Of a stretch of 64,000 bases of DNA, positions 8,520 to 16,662 are shown piece after piece. The stretch is from Nitratireductor indicus C115 (GTDB lineage: Bacteria > Pseudomonadota > Alphaproteobacteria > Rhizobiales > Rhizobiaceae). Location of the stretch: NCBI RefSeq assembly GCF_000300515.1, contig NZ_AMSI01000004.1, positions 1 through 64,000 of the forward strand, in the 5' to 3' direction. Numbering within the stretch: the stretch's first letter is position 1; each line of letters begins with the position of its first letter. Under the pieces are notes generated by a model that did no database searches, was not told the origin of the DNA, and worked only from the letters and a program-made list of their open reading frames with translations. The position numbers and the translations under genes are program-made.

Positions 8520-9480
8520 ACAGGCGCGGATCGAGGGTGTCTATCTGAGCACCACGCTTGACCTCGAAAAGCTATTCTCGCCAGCTTTTTCCGCCCACGC
8601 GCAAACGATACGCCTGCGCCGGCCCGAGGAGATCGAGGATCCTTCCGCCATAAGCTTCGCGCTGTGCTGGAACCCGGCGCCGCAGGCCTTCGCGCCTTAT
8701 CCCAATCTCAAGCTGGCAAGCTCCATCGCTGCCGGCGTCGACAGCATCATCAATTGCCCGAGCCTCCCACCGGAGGCCTATGTCACCCGCGTGCGCGATG
8801 AAAGCCAGGGCGATCTGATGGCAGGCTTTGCCGCATGGCACGTGATCTGGCATCACCGCAACATGCGGCACCACATCGTGCACGAGGCAAAACACGAATG
8901 GTCGCGCCAGTGGACCCGCGCCTTCCTGCCGCCTGGCCGCTGCACCGTGGGTGTTCTGGGATATGGCATCATGGGCCGGGCCATCGCCCGCGCCGTCACC
9001 GCAATGGGCTTTCCCGTGGTGGCGGCCGTGCGCAACGAGCCCGACACGCCACCACCGCCAGGCGTGCGTTTCGAAGCGGGCGAGGGCGCCATCGAACGCG
9101 TTGCCGCGGCAGCGCGCATTCTCATCAACGTGCTTCCGCTGACGCCCGCCACGCGCGGCATCCTCAACGCGGAGTTCTTTCAGAAGATGCCGCATGGGGC
9201 CTCGCTCATCCAGCTTGGCCGCGGCGAACACATGATCGAGGCAGATTTCGCAGCCGCCCTCGACAGCGGGCGGATCGCCAGCGCGTCTCTCGACGTGTTC
9301 GCGGTCGAGCCGCTCCCCCCCGAACATCCATTCTGGGCAGACGAACGCATCTTCATCACCCCCCATCAGGCGAGCGACAGCTCCAGCGAACTGATGGCGG
9401 AGCAGGTTATGCGCGCGGCCTCAGCCATTGCCGCCGGCAAGGCGCCCGAGACCGCCGTGGACAAGGCCAAAGGATATTGA
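8512..9480 (+). CDS. D-2-hydroxyacid dehydrogenase (glyoxylate/hydroxypyruvate reductase-like)
   Basis: A 322-residue NAD(P)-dependent dehydrogenase. The Rossmann motif GVLGYGIMGRAIA lies in the middle of the chain (about 147-159), as usual for this family. The catalytic Arg is in QLGRGEHMIE, the Glu in DVFAVEPLP and the His in ITPHQASDSS. The N-terminal substrate domain is short, as in GhrA-type enzymes. It probably interconverts a 2-oxo acid and its D-2-hydroxy acid, downstream of the deacylase. It is translationally coupled to the genes on both sides (8-nt overlap before, 3-nt gap after). Confidence 0.88.
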   Translation: MTEQARIEGVYLSTTLDLEKLFSPAFSAHAQTIRLRRPEEIEDPSAISFALCWNPAPQAFAPYPNLKLASSIAAGVDSIINCPSLPPEAYVTRVRDESQGDLMAGFAAWHVIWHHRNMRHHIVHEAKHEWSRQWTRAFLPPGRCTVGVLGYGIMGRAIARAVTAMGFPVVAAVRNEPDTPPPPGVRFEAGEGAIERVAAAARILINVLPLTPATRGILNAEFFQKMPHGASLIQLGRGEHMIEADFAAALDSGRIASASLDVFAVEPLPPEHPFWADERIFITPHQASDSSSELMAEQVMRAASAIAAGKAPETAVDKAKGY

Positions 9481-9483
9481 CGC

Positions 9484-10527
9484 ATGAGCATCAAAGCGAT
9501 TTTCGATGAACGCCAGCTTCTGCACGCCCCGGAACATTATTTCCGGCGCGGCGTGAACATCCCCCATCCAGAACAGGCAGAACGCGCGATCCTCATCCGC
9601 GACATGCTGGTGCGCAATGCCTTTCCGGTCGAAAAACCCCGCGATTTCGGCGATGCGCCGATCAAGGCCGTGCACGATCCCGATTATGTTGATTTCTGGA
9701 AGGACGCCTATGAGCGCTGGCAGAAGGAAGCGCCGGGCCAGGCAATGGTGCCCAATTGCCATCCCGGTCCGCGACGTGGGCGCCCATCCTCCACCATCTT
9801 CGGCCAGCTTGGCTGGTGGACGACCGACACGTCCTTTCCGATAACCGAGGGAACCTGGCAGGCGATCTACTGGTCGGCCCAGACCGCACTTGAAACCGCC
9901 GAGCGGGTGAAGGCCGGCAGCCGCATGGTCTATGGCTTGTGCCGGCCGCCCGGCCATCATGCCCTGTCCAATGCCTCGAACGGCTTCTGCGCCTTCAACA
10001 ACGCCGCAATCGCCGCCCAGAGCCTGCGCGGGCGTTTCGGCAAGGTCGCCGTACTCGACATCGATACCCATACGGGCAACGGCACGCTCGATATCTTCTA
10101 TGAGCGCAGCGACGTTTTCGTGTGCTCGCTGCATACCGACCCGGACCTCTATCCGACCTACTATCTCGGCTATCCCGACGAGCGCGGTGAAGGCGAGGGG
10201 GAAGGGGCGACCCTGAATCTGTGCCTGAAACCGGGTTCGGACACCGAGACGATCCTTGGCCGCTTCCAGGAGGGCCTTGCGGCGATCCGCGCGTTTGGCG
10301 CCGAGGCCATCGTGATATCGCTCGGGTTCGACATGGCTGCCGACGACCCCTTGTCGGAAGTGAAACTGACTGGCGACGGCTTTGCCGCCATGGCGCGCGG
10401 GATCGTGGGGCTGGGGCTGCCCACCGCGTTGATCCAGGAGGGCGGCTATCTCGGCCCTTCACTTGCCAACAATGCCGAAATCTTCCTCACAGCCTGCCGC
10501 GAAGCGCTGGCCAAGGAAGCTGCCTAG
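9484..10527 (+). CDS. Histone-deacetylase-fold amidohydrolase (acetylpolyamine amidohydrolase-like)
   Basis: A 347-residue member of the arginase/deacetylase fold. Class hallmarks are RPPGHHAL (tandem active-site histidines), DIDTHTGNGT (zinc Asp and His) and GFDMAADDP (second zinc Asp), with QEGGY near the end. The usual HH of the zinc loop is HT here, but the DxH ligands are kept. Bacterial relatives remove acetyl groups from polyamines or other small amides. It is the last gene of the operon and, with the M20 protein, gives the operon two unrelated amide-cleaving enzymes. The substrate is unknown. Confidence 0.87.
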   Translation: MSIKAIFDERQLLHAPEHYFRRGVNIPHPEQAERAILIRDMLVRNAFPVEKPRDFGDAPIKAVHDPDYVDFWKDAYERWQKEAPGQAMVPNCHPGPRRGRPSSTIFGQLGWWTTDTSFPITEGTWQAIYWSAQTALETAERVKAGSRMVYGLCRPPGHHALSNASNGFCAFNNAAIAAQSLRGRFGKVAVLDIDTHTGNGTLDIFYERSDVFVCSLHTDPDLYPTYYLGYPDERGEGEGEGATLNLCLKPGSDTETILGRFQEGLAAIRAFGAEAIVISLGFDMAADDPLSEVKLTGDGFAAMARGIVGLGLPTALIQEGGYLGPSLANNAEIFLTACREALAKEAA

Positions 10528-10643
10528 AGCGGTTCATCGTTTCATGGAAACCCTGAACCGCTCTATCTCGTTGTTTTTCCGCATTTATGTTGTTTTTCCG
10601 CATTTATGCAGAAGGTGATTCCACCTGACTGCAAAATGCTCTA
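10526..10643. repeat. Rhizobial-type intergenic repeat, long copy
   Basis: It begins with an 11-bp inverted repeat (AGAGCGGTTCA 10526-10536 with TGAACCGCTCT 10554-10564) that overlaps the stop codon of the deacetylase-like gene. Next come two perfect tandem copies of a 19-bp unit (10571-10589 and 10590-10608), and it closes with GATTCCACCTGACTGCAAAA and TGCTCT. Related sequences recur near 14850, 20545-20649, 30516-30570 and 48316-48421. Confidence 0.75.
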
Positions 10644-10650
10644 AAGGGGT

Positions 10651-11289
10651 CTATCCCCGCAACCGCGCCACCAAGCGCCACGAGCGCCTGAGCGCGGTGA
10701 CGGCCGCGCCGATGGCGATGACCCACAAGGCCGCCGTCAGCACTTCATTGTGGCCATTCCACAATCGCTCGAACAGGGTGAGGGCGGCGGCAATCGTGAC
10801 CGCCGCCATGCGATGGGGCTTTGCCATGGGACCTGAAAAATCGGCGGGCTGACCGCAAGCCCGGCCAAGCTCGCGCACATAGGCCGTCAGAACGGCAAAA
10901 CCCGCTGCGGCCCAGCCCAGCGCCGGCTCCACGACGCCATATCCCAGGCCGACGAGAATCAGCATATCGGCGACGCGGTCGGGAAATTCGTTCCAGAAGG
11001 CTCCATCGGGCTCCTTCTTGCCGGCTTCGATCGCGACCATGCCGTCGAAGAGGTTGCACAGGAGCCGCGCCTGCGTGCAAAGGCCCCCTGCAAGAAGGGC
11101 CGCGATCCGCCCGCCGCCTTCAGCACTCCCGGCAAGGAAGAAGGAAGCTCCGGCGAGTGCGGCGAACACCATGCTGAACATGGAAATCTGGTTCGGCGTG
11201 ACGGATGTCTTCGCGATCCGCCGGGCAACTCCCTGTGCCCAGCCGGTATCCCGGCTGGCAAGCGGGCGGCGGTTTTCAGCGTCGCTCAT
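10651..11289 (-). CDS. CDP-alcohol phosphatidyltransferase-family membrane protein with degenerate motif
   Basis: A 212-residue polytopic membrane protein. The CAPT signature normally reads D-x2-D-G-x2-A-R-x8-G-x3-D-x3-D; here it is NLFDGMVAIEAGK, then DGAFWNEFPDRVAD. The first and third Asp are Asn and the Arg is Ile, while the second and fourth Asp are kept. The start at 11289 (MSDAENRR) overlaps the previous stop as ATGA; the longer upstream frame is a shadow. It is the last gene of a four-gene phospholipid operon. It may attach an alcohol to CDP-diacylglycerol, but the altered motif leaves activity and substrate uncertain. E. coli YnbA/YnjF-type proteins are the nearest comparison I recall. 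Confidence 0.78.
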   Translation of the reverse strand: MSDAENRRPLASRDTGWAQGVARRIAKTSVTPNQISMFSMVFAALAGASFFLAGSAEGGGRIAALLAGGLCTQARLLCNLFDGMVAIEAGKKEPDGAFWNEFPDRVADMLILVGLGYGVVEPALGWAAAGFAVLTAYVRELGRACGQPADFSGPMAKPHRMAAVTIAAALTLFERLWNGHNEVLTAALWVIAIGAAVTALRRSWRLVARLRG

Positions 11290-11672
11290 GGGCGGGCTCT
11301 CCAAAGCGTGTAGGTGTAGATTGCGGCATAAGAGGTCGCAACCGTCAGCGGCACGACGATTGTGGCGAGTATCTCGGGCGTGCCGGCAAGCCGGTGGATC
11401 GTGGAAAGCAGGACGACCGACACGAGAAACGCAATTGCCGGCGGCAGGAACAGTCCCGCAAGGCCCGGAAGCCGCAGCGACAGCCATTCAAGCACGCGCT
11501 TCAGGAAAAGCGTGATGCATGCGGAAAGCAGCCCTTGCACCACCCCCGCCAGAAGCGGGCGAGGCATGGGGTGGCCGCGATTGGCGAAAAAGGCCCAGCC
11601 TCCCATGGCCAGAAATGCGACGCCCATGTGGACAGCGCTGCTGCGGGCAATCCGCGAGAAAGCGACGCTCAT
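11286..11672 (-). CDS. Small polytopic membrane protein, unknown function
   Basis: A 128-residue hydrophobic protein with about four predicted membrane segments (near residues 12-28, 41-58, 71-90 and 98-120). I recognise no named family. It lies between CdsA-like and CAPT-like genes and overlaps both by ATGA, which fixes its start at the ATG at 11672 and argues strongly that it is translated as part of this lipid operon. It may be an accessory or scaffold subunit of a membrane lipid enzyme; this is inference from context only. Confidence 0.75.
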   Translation of the reverse strand: MSVAFSRIARSSAVHMGVAFLAMGGWAFFANRGHPMPRPLLAGVVQGLLSACITLFLKRVLEWLSLRLPGLAGLFLPPAIAFLVSVVLLSTIHRLAGTPEILATIVVPLTVATSYAAIYTYTLWRARP

Positions 11673-12619
11673 GTGAGCGACCACCAGTAGCGCACGAGAT
11701 GAAAGAAGATCGGCGCGGAAAAGATGACCGAATCGAGCCGGTCGATGAAGCCGCCATGCCCCGCGATCAGATGCCCCCAGTCCTTCACGCCGCGGTCGCG
11801 CTTGATGGCCGACATGACGAGGCCGCCGAAGAACCCCATGAGCACGATCACAAAGGAAAGCGCACCTGCCTGCCAGGGCGTGAACGGCGTCATCCAGAAC
11901 AGGCCGGCACCCACCAGCGTTGCGCTGAGCGCTCCACCGGCAAACCCCTCGACCGTCTTGGAAGGCGAAAGGCGCGGAGCGATCTTGGTGCGGCCGGCAA
12001 GCTTGCCCCAGACATATTGCAGGACGTCGCTCGACTGCACGACCACGACAAGAAAGGCGATGAGAAGCAGGTTGCGGCCCTCATAACCGGGAATCTGCAA
12101 GGTCAGCAGGGCCGGCACATGCGACACGCAGAACACGCAGATCATCAGCGCCCATTGCACCTCCGCGACCCGAACCAGAAAACGATCCGTATCGCCCCGC
12201 AGCGCGGCAACGATGGGCAGAAGCAGGAACGCATAGACCGGAATGAAGATCGAATAGAGCCCGTACCAGTCGATGAAGACCAGATAATATTGCAGCGGCA
12301 GAATGAGGAAAAAGCTCGCCGCCAGCGCCCAATGGTCGCCGCGGCGCGTGTCGGTGAGCGTCACGAATTCGCGCAGAGCCGCGAAGGAGGCGAAGCCGAA
12401 CAACAGGATGATGCCTGTTCGACCGAAGAGAAGCGCGCCTCCCATGAAAATGATCATCACCCACCAGGCGTTGACCCGCGCATTGAGGTTTTCGATCACC
12501 GCATTGGAGCCGTCCGGCGAGTAACGCCGGGCCAAAAAATGACCGGCAAGCGAGGCGATCAGCAAGACGGCGGCCAGTCCGGCAAACAGTTTCAACAGGT
12601 CGGCATGCGGGGCCATCAT
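11669..12619 (-). CDS. Phosphatidate cytidylyltransferase (CdsA family)
   Basis: A 316-residue integral membrane enzyme of the CdsA family, which makes CDP-diacylglycerol from phosphatidate and CTP. The family signature is near the C-terminus: SAIKRDRGVKDWGHLIAGHG followed by GFIDRLDS, with the KD pair, HGG and DRxDS all present. About eight membrane helices precede it. It is coupled by an ATGA overlap to an acyltransferase upstream, which would make its phosphatidate, and by another to a small membrane protein. It is probably a second, specialised CdsA paralogue; the housekeeping copy usually sits with uppS/dxr, which are not here. Confidence 0.9.
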   Translation of the reverse strand: MMAPHADLLKLFAGLAAVLLIASLAGHFLARRYSPDGSNAVIENLNARVNAWWVMIIFMGGALLFGRTGIILLFGFASFAALREFVTLTDTRRGDHWALAASFFLILPLQYYLVFIDWYGLYSIFIPVYAFLLLPIVAALRGDTDRFLVRVAEVQWALMICVFCVSHVPALLTLQIPGYEGRNLLLIAFLVVVVQSSDVLQYVWGKLAGRTKIAPRLSPSKTVEGFAGGALSATLVGAGLFWMTPFTPWQAGALSFVIVLMGFFGGLVMSAIKRDRGVKDWGHLIAGHGGFIDRLDSVIFSAPIFFHLVRYWWSLT

Positions 12620-13302
12620 GTGCGCTGTTCCTGGTTTTCAGCCCGGCTCTCCGCCAGGCTTTCAGCGTTGTCTTCTTCGTCATTCGACAGTGCACGCAAG
12701 GCCTGCTCGGCACGGGCGAGAAAATCCGTTTTTTCTTCGCCATCGCTCACATGCATCGGCGCACCGAAGGCAACCGTGCAGATAAGGGGGATCGGCACGA
12801 ACTCGCCCTTGGGCATGACACGGTTCAGATTGTCGATCCAGACCGGAACAAGGTCGATTTCCGGTCGTGCTCGCGCCAGATGATAAATCCCGCTCTTGAA
12901 AGGAAGAAGCGGAGCATCGGTCTCATTGCGCGTGCCCTCAGGAAACACGATGAGCGAGGCGCCTCCATCCAGTGCCTCGACCATTTGGGCCACGGGATCG
13001 TCTTTGCGGCTGGCGCGGTCGCGGTCGATCAGCACGGCATTGAAGACGTCGCGGCCGATGAAACGGCGAAGCGGAGATTTCAGCCAGTAGTCGGCACCCG
13101 CAACAGGCCGCGTCTGGCGGCGCAAATTGGGCGGCAGCACGCTCCATAATAAAATGAAATCGCCATGGCTGACATGGTTCGCAAAATAGATTCGCTGGCG
13201 GGGCACGGGTTCCACACCGCGCCAGTCCGCGCGGACCGCAGTGATGAATCGCGCAAAAAGTGTAATCGCGGCAGCTGCAGCACGCGCTGGAAGTTCCATC
13301 AT
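12616..13302 (-). CDS. 1-acyl-sn-glycerol-3-phosphate acyltransferase-like protein (PlsC family)
   Basis: A 228-residue acyltransferase of the PlsC/LPLAT family. The catalytic HX4D motif reads NHVSHGDF (about residue 44), and the substrate motif is FPEGTRNE (about 115). It would acylate lysophosphatidate to phosphatidate for the CdsA-like enzyme encoded next. The ATG pair at 13302/13299 is preferred over a TTG at 13317; no strong ribosome site is seen. It is first in a leftward operon, divergent from ugpB 197 nt away. The N-terminus has one probable membrane-associating segment. Confidence 0.87.
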   Translation of the reverse strand: MMELPARAAAAAITLFARFITAVRADWRGVEPVPRQRIYFANHVSHGDFILLWSVLPPNLRRQTRPVAGADYWLKSPLRRFIGRDVFNAVLIDRDRASRKDDPVAQMVEALDGGASLIVFPEGTRNETDAPLLPFKSGIYHLARARPEIDLVPVWIDNLNRVMPKGEFVPIPLICTVAFGAPMHVSDGEEKTDFLARAEQALRALSNDEEDNAESLAESRAENQEQRT

Positions 13303-13499
13303 CGCTTGGTCACACAACTATAACTGTCATGCGACAAATCTATATTCCGAGCCTGCTTGTCAGGCCAAGCGCATATATAGAAACCCGCTCGGAAAAGGGT
13401 GGACAATATATTCCCTAGATGGTGTCATCCGCTCGTTACATTGCGTGACCAATAGAGATCGGTCTCAACCCGGCGACACGCTATTCAGGGAGAACGGCT

Positions 13500-14810
13500 A
13501 TGTACTTTCGCGCACTGATTTCCGCAGCCACGGCGCTGACGGCAATGGTCGGCGCCGCACAGGCGCAGACGGAGATTCAATTCTGGCATGCCATGACCGG
13601 CAGGCTGGGTGAGCTGGTCGACAAGCAGATCAGCGATTTCAACGCCAGCCAGAGCGACTACACGGTCATCGGCAACTACAAAGGCAATTATTCCGAGGCC
13701 CTGAATGCAGGCATCGCTGCCTTCCGCGCCGGCGAGCAACCCCACATCCTCCAGGTCTTCGAAGTGGGCACCGCGACGATGATGGCCGCCAAGGGCGCCA
13801 TCAAGCCGGTCTACGAAGTGATGGAAGAATCGAAGGAGCCCTTCGATCCCAGCGCCTATCTGGCGCCGGTGGCCGGTTACTACACCACGGCTGAAGGCCA
13901 GATGCTTTCGCTGCCCTACAATTCCTCGACGCCTGTTCTCTATATCAACAAGGATGCTCTGAAAGCAGCCGGCATTGATCCGGAAACCAAGCCGGCCACC
14001 TGGCCCGAGGTTGAGGAAATCCTCGTCAAGCTGAAGGAATCGGGCAATGCCTGCCCGCTCACGACCGCCTGGCAGTCGTGGATCCACCTGGAAAATCTCA
14101 GCGCCTATCACAACAAGCCGTTCGCCACGAAATCGAACGGCTTCGAAGGCATCGATACGGAACTCGTCTTCAACGGCGACCTGCAGGTCAAGCACATTTC
14201 CAAGCTTGCCGAATGGGTCAAGGACGGCCTGTTCAGCTATTCCGGTCGCCGCAACGAGGGCGGCGCGCGCTTCCGTTCGGGCGAATGCGCGATGTTCACC
14301 GAATCCTCCGCCGGCTATGCGGGCGTGAAGGCTGAAGCCCAGTTCGACTTCGCCGTCACCAACCTGCCTTACTGGCCGGACCAGGAAGACGCGCCGTTCA
14401 ACACGATCATCGGCGGCGCTTCGCTGTGGGTGATGTCGGGCCATGATGCTCCCGAATATGCCGGTGTCGCCAAGTTCCTGACCTATCTCTCGAGCGCCGA
14501 GGTTCAGGCCCAGTGGCACCAGGACACGGGCTACCTGCCGATCACGCTGTCTGCCTACGATCTGACCAAACAGCAGGGCTTCTATGACAAGAACCCCGGC
14601 ACGGACGTGGCCATCCTGCAGATGACCGGCAAGGCCCCCACGGCCAACTCGAAGGGTATCCGGCTCGGCAATTTCGACCAAATCCGCACTGTGATCGATG
14701 AGGAACTGGAAGCCGTCTGGCAGGGCCAGAAGGACGCCAAGACCGCGCTCGACGAAGCGGTATCGCGTGGCAACGATCTTCTGCGCCGTTTCGAACAGTC
14801 TGCCCGATAG
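13500..14810 (+). CDS. ugpB: sn-Glycerol-3-phosphate ABC transporter substrate-binding protein UgpB
   Basis: A 436-residue periplasmic receptor with a signal peptide ending near AQA (residue 22). The mature N-terminus TEIQFWHAMTG, the LPYNSSTPVLYINKDA segment and the GASLWVMSGH stretch are typical of UgpB, which binds glycerol-3-phosphate and glycerophosphodiesters. The ATG follows CAGGGAGAAC. The first of the ugpBAEC genes, it is separated from ugpA by two hairpins. One CTGTCAT heptamer at 13324-13330 could be half a Pho box, but a second half is not convincing. Confidence 0.93.
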   Translation: MYFRALISAATALTAMVGAAQAQTEIQFWHAMTGRLGELVDKQISDFNASQSDYTVIGNYKGNYSEALNAGIAAFRAGEQPHILQVFEVGTATMMAAKGAIKPVYEVMEESKEPFDPSAYLAPVAGYYTTAEGQMLSLPYNSSTPVLYINKDALKAAGIDPETKPATWPEVEEILVKLKESGNACPLTTAWQSWIHLENLSAYHNKPFATKSNGFEGIDTELVFNGDLQVKHISKLAEWVKDGLFSYSGRRNEGGARFRSGECAMFTESSAGYAGVKAEAQFDFAVTNLPYWPDQEDAPFNTIIGGASLWVMSGHDAPEYAGVAKFLTYLSSAEVQAQWHQDTGYLPITLSAYDLTKQQGFYDKNPGTDVAILQMTGKAPTANSKGIRLGNFDQIRTVIDEELEAVWQGQKDAKTALDEAVSRGNDLLRRFEQSAR

Positions 14811-14818
14811 ATAGAACG

Positions 14819-14842
14819 CTGTGCATCCTTCCGGGTGCACAG
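14819..14842 (+). terminator. Hairpin after ugpB
   Basis: A 10-bp stem (one G-T pair) with a TTCC loop begins 9 nt after the ugpB stop. It has no T-tract, and a remnant of the intergenic repeat (CTGATTGCAAAATGCTCC) follows directly. It is likely an mRNA 3'-end stabiliser or partial terminator that raises UgpB over the membrane subunits. Confidence 0.5.
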
Positions 14843-14876
14843 TTCATCTGATTGCAAAATGCTCCAGTGAAAGAAG

Positions 14877-14903
14877 GAATGCGGCGGCCCGGCCGCCGCA
14901 TTC
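14877..14903 (+). promoter_or_regulatory. Very GC-rich hairpin just before the ugpA ribosome site
   Basis: A 13-bp perfect inverted repeat around a single central base (arms GAATGCGGCGGCC and GGCCGCCGCATTC) ends 15 nt before the ugpA start codon. In mRNA it would be a very stable stem beside the ribosome-binding region, so it could lower ugpA translation or block 3' decay of the ugpB message. Confidence 0.45.
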
Positions 14904-14918
14904 CCTCCAGAGAACGCC

Positions 14919-15800
14919 ATGGAAAAACGCGTAACCTTCGACAACCGGCTGCTGCCCTACCTGCTTCTGGCGCCTCAGCTGCTGGTAACGATCGTCTTCT
15001 TTTTCTGGCCGGCGGGGCAGGCACTCTACCAGTCGCTGCTCCTGCCCGACCCGTTCGGGCTCGGCGCGCGTTTCGTCTGGTTCTCCAATTTCGAATATCT
15101 GTTCAACGACCGCTATTATCTGCAGGCTTTCGTGACAACGGCGGTTTTCACCTTCTTCGTGACCCTGGTGTCGATGACGGTAGCGCTCTTCTTTGCCGTC
15201 CTGGCCGATCAGGTCATCAAGGGGGCGGGGGTCTACAAAACCTTGTTGATCTGGCCCTACGCAGTGGCTCCGGCCGTTGCGGGCGTGATGTGGCTCTTCA
15301 TGTTCCAGCCTTCCATCGGCGTGCTCGCCTTCTACATGAAGGCGCTGGGGGTGAACTGGAACCCGGTTCTGGACAGCACGCAGGCGATGACGCTGGTGAT
15401 CGCGGCGGCGGCCTGGAAGCAGATCAGCTACAATTTCCTGTTCTTTCTCGCCGGTCTTCAGGCGATCCCCAAAAGCCTGATCGAGGCAGCTGCCATCGAC
15501 GGAGCAGGCCGCTGGCATCGTTTCCGCACCATCATCTTTCCGCTGCTTTCGCCCACCACCTTCTTCCTGCTGGTGGTGAACATCGTGTACGCCTTCTTCG
15601 AGACCTTCGGCGTCATTCACACAATGACCGCCGGCGGGCCCGGCCGCTCAACCACCATCCTCGTCTACAAGGTCTTCTCCGACGGTTTCGTGGGCCAGGA
15701 CCTTGGTTCATCCGCCGCCCAGTCGGTCATTCTGATGGTCGTGGTCGGCCTTCTGACCATCATCCAGTTCCGCTTCATCGAGCGGCGTGTGCATTACTAG
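14919..15800 (+). CDS. ugpA: Glycerol-3-phosphate ABC transporter permease UgpA
   Basis: A 293-residue inner-membrane permease (MalF-like fold, six helices). The N-terminus [20 protein letters not shown], the EAA loop with [20 protein letters not shown] (about 189-208) and the C-terminal [13 protein letters not shown] match UgpA. It pairs with UgpE to form the channel for glycerol-3-phosphate. The ATG at 14919 follows a strong hairpin and has no strong Shine-Dalgarno match. Confidence 0.94.
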   Translation: MEKRVTFDNRLLPYLLLAPQLLVTIVFFFWPAGQALYQSLLLPDPFGLGARFVWFSNFEYLFNDRYYLQAFVTTAVFTFFVTLVSMTVALFFAVLADQVIKGAGVYKTLLIWPYAVAPAVAGVMWLFMFQPSIGVLAFYMKALGVNWNPVLDSTQAMTLVIAAAAWKQISYNFLFFLAGLQAIPKSLIEAAAIDGAGRWHRFRTIIFPLLSPTTFFLLVVNIVYAFFETFGVIHTMTAGGPGRSTTILVYKVFSDGFVGQDLGSSAAQSVILMVVVGLLTIIQFRFIERRVHY

Positions 15801-15809
15801 GAGCGGGCG

Positions 15810-16646
15810 ATGGTCGAAAAACGCGGTTTCGGAACGATATTCATGCATGCCGTGCTGATCCTCGGCATCGCCATCGTCTGCTTTCCGATCTATCTCACCT
15901 TCGTCGGTTCGACGGTTACGCACTACGACATCGTCCGCGTGCCGATGCCGCTGGTGCCGGGTCCCCATTTCATCGAGAACTACACCAATGCACTGACCGC
16001 CGGCATCAACGTGCCGGTCGGGCGCATGCTCTTCAATTCGCTGGTGATGGCGGCCGGGATCGCCGTCGGCAAGATCGCGATTTCCATCCTGTCGGCCTAT
16101 GCCATCGTCTATTTCCGCTTTCCCTTCCGCATGCTCGGCTTCTGGGCGATCTTCATGACGCTGATGCTTCCCGTGGAAGTGCGCATCGTGCCGACATACG
16201 AGGTCGCCGCCTCGCTTGGGCTCCTCAATTCCTATACCGGGCTTGTTCTGCCGCTCATCGCCTCGGCAACCGCTACGTTCCTGTTCCGACAGTTCTTCCT
16301 GACGGTGCCCGACGAACTGGTGGAGGCCGCGCGCGTGGATGGCGCGGGGCCTTTGCGCTTTTTCAAGGATATTCTCCTGCCTCTGTCGACGACCAACATC
16401 GCCGCGCTTTTCGTGATCCTCTTCATCTATGGCTGGAACCAGTTTCTCTGGCCGCTTCTCATCACGACCAAGCCGGAGATGAACACCATCGTCATGGGGC
16501 TGAAACAGATGATGCCCTCGGCCGATGACTACGGCAACTGGCCCGTGACCATGGCAACCGCGATCCTGGCCATTCTGCCGCCCGTCGCGGTGGTGGTGTT
16601 CATGCAGCGCCTGTTCGTCAAGGGTCTCGTTGAGACGGAAAAATAG
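15810..16646 (+). CDS. ugpE: Glycerol-3-phosphate ABC transporter permease UgpE
   Basis: A 278-residue permease (MalG-like). The EAA loop reads [20 protein letters not shown] (about residues 169-188), and the C-terminus includes [20 protein letters not shown], a UgpE-type feature. It starts 9 nt after ugpA behind AGGAG. It forms a heterodimer with UgpA and couples to UgpC, whose gene follows 16 nt downstream. Confidence 0.94.
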   Translation: MVEKRGFGTIFMHAVLILGIAIVCFPIYLTFVGSTVTHYDIVRVPMPLVPGPHFIENYTNALTAGINVPVGRMLFNSLVMAAGIAVGKIAISILSAYAIVYFRFPFRMLGFWAIFMTLMLPVEVRIVPTYEVAASLGLLNSYTGLVLPLIASATATFLFRQFFLTVPDELVEAARVDGAGPLRFFKDILLPLSTTNIAALFVILFIYGWNQFLWPLLITTKPEMNTIVMGLKQMMPSADDYGNWPVTMATAILAILPPVAVVVFMQRLFVKGLVETEK

Positions 16647-16662
16647 AAGGACCGCAGCCGGC

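Noticed and set aside
11519-12883. 454-codon open frame on the plus strand
   Set aside because: Antisense to the CdsA-like gene with its intact signature; charged low-complexity translation.
13303-13499. Full Pho box upstream of ugpB
   Set aside because: Only one CTGTCAT half is present; the expected second half 11 bases away is poor.
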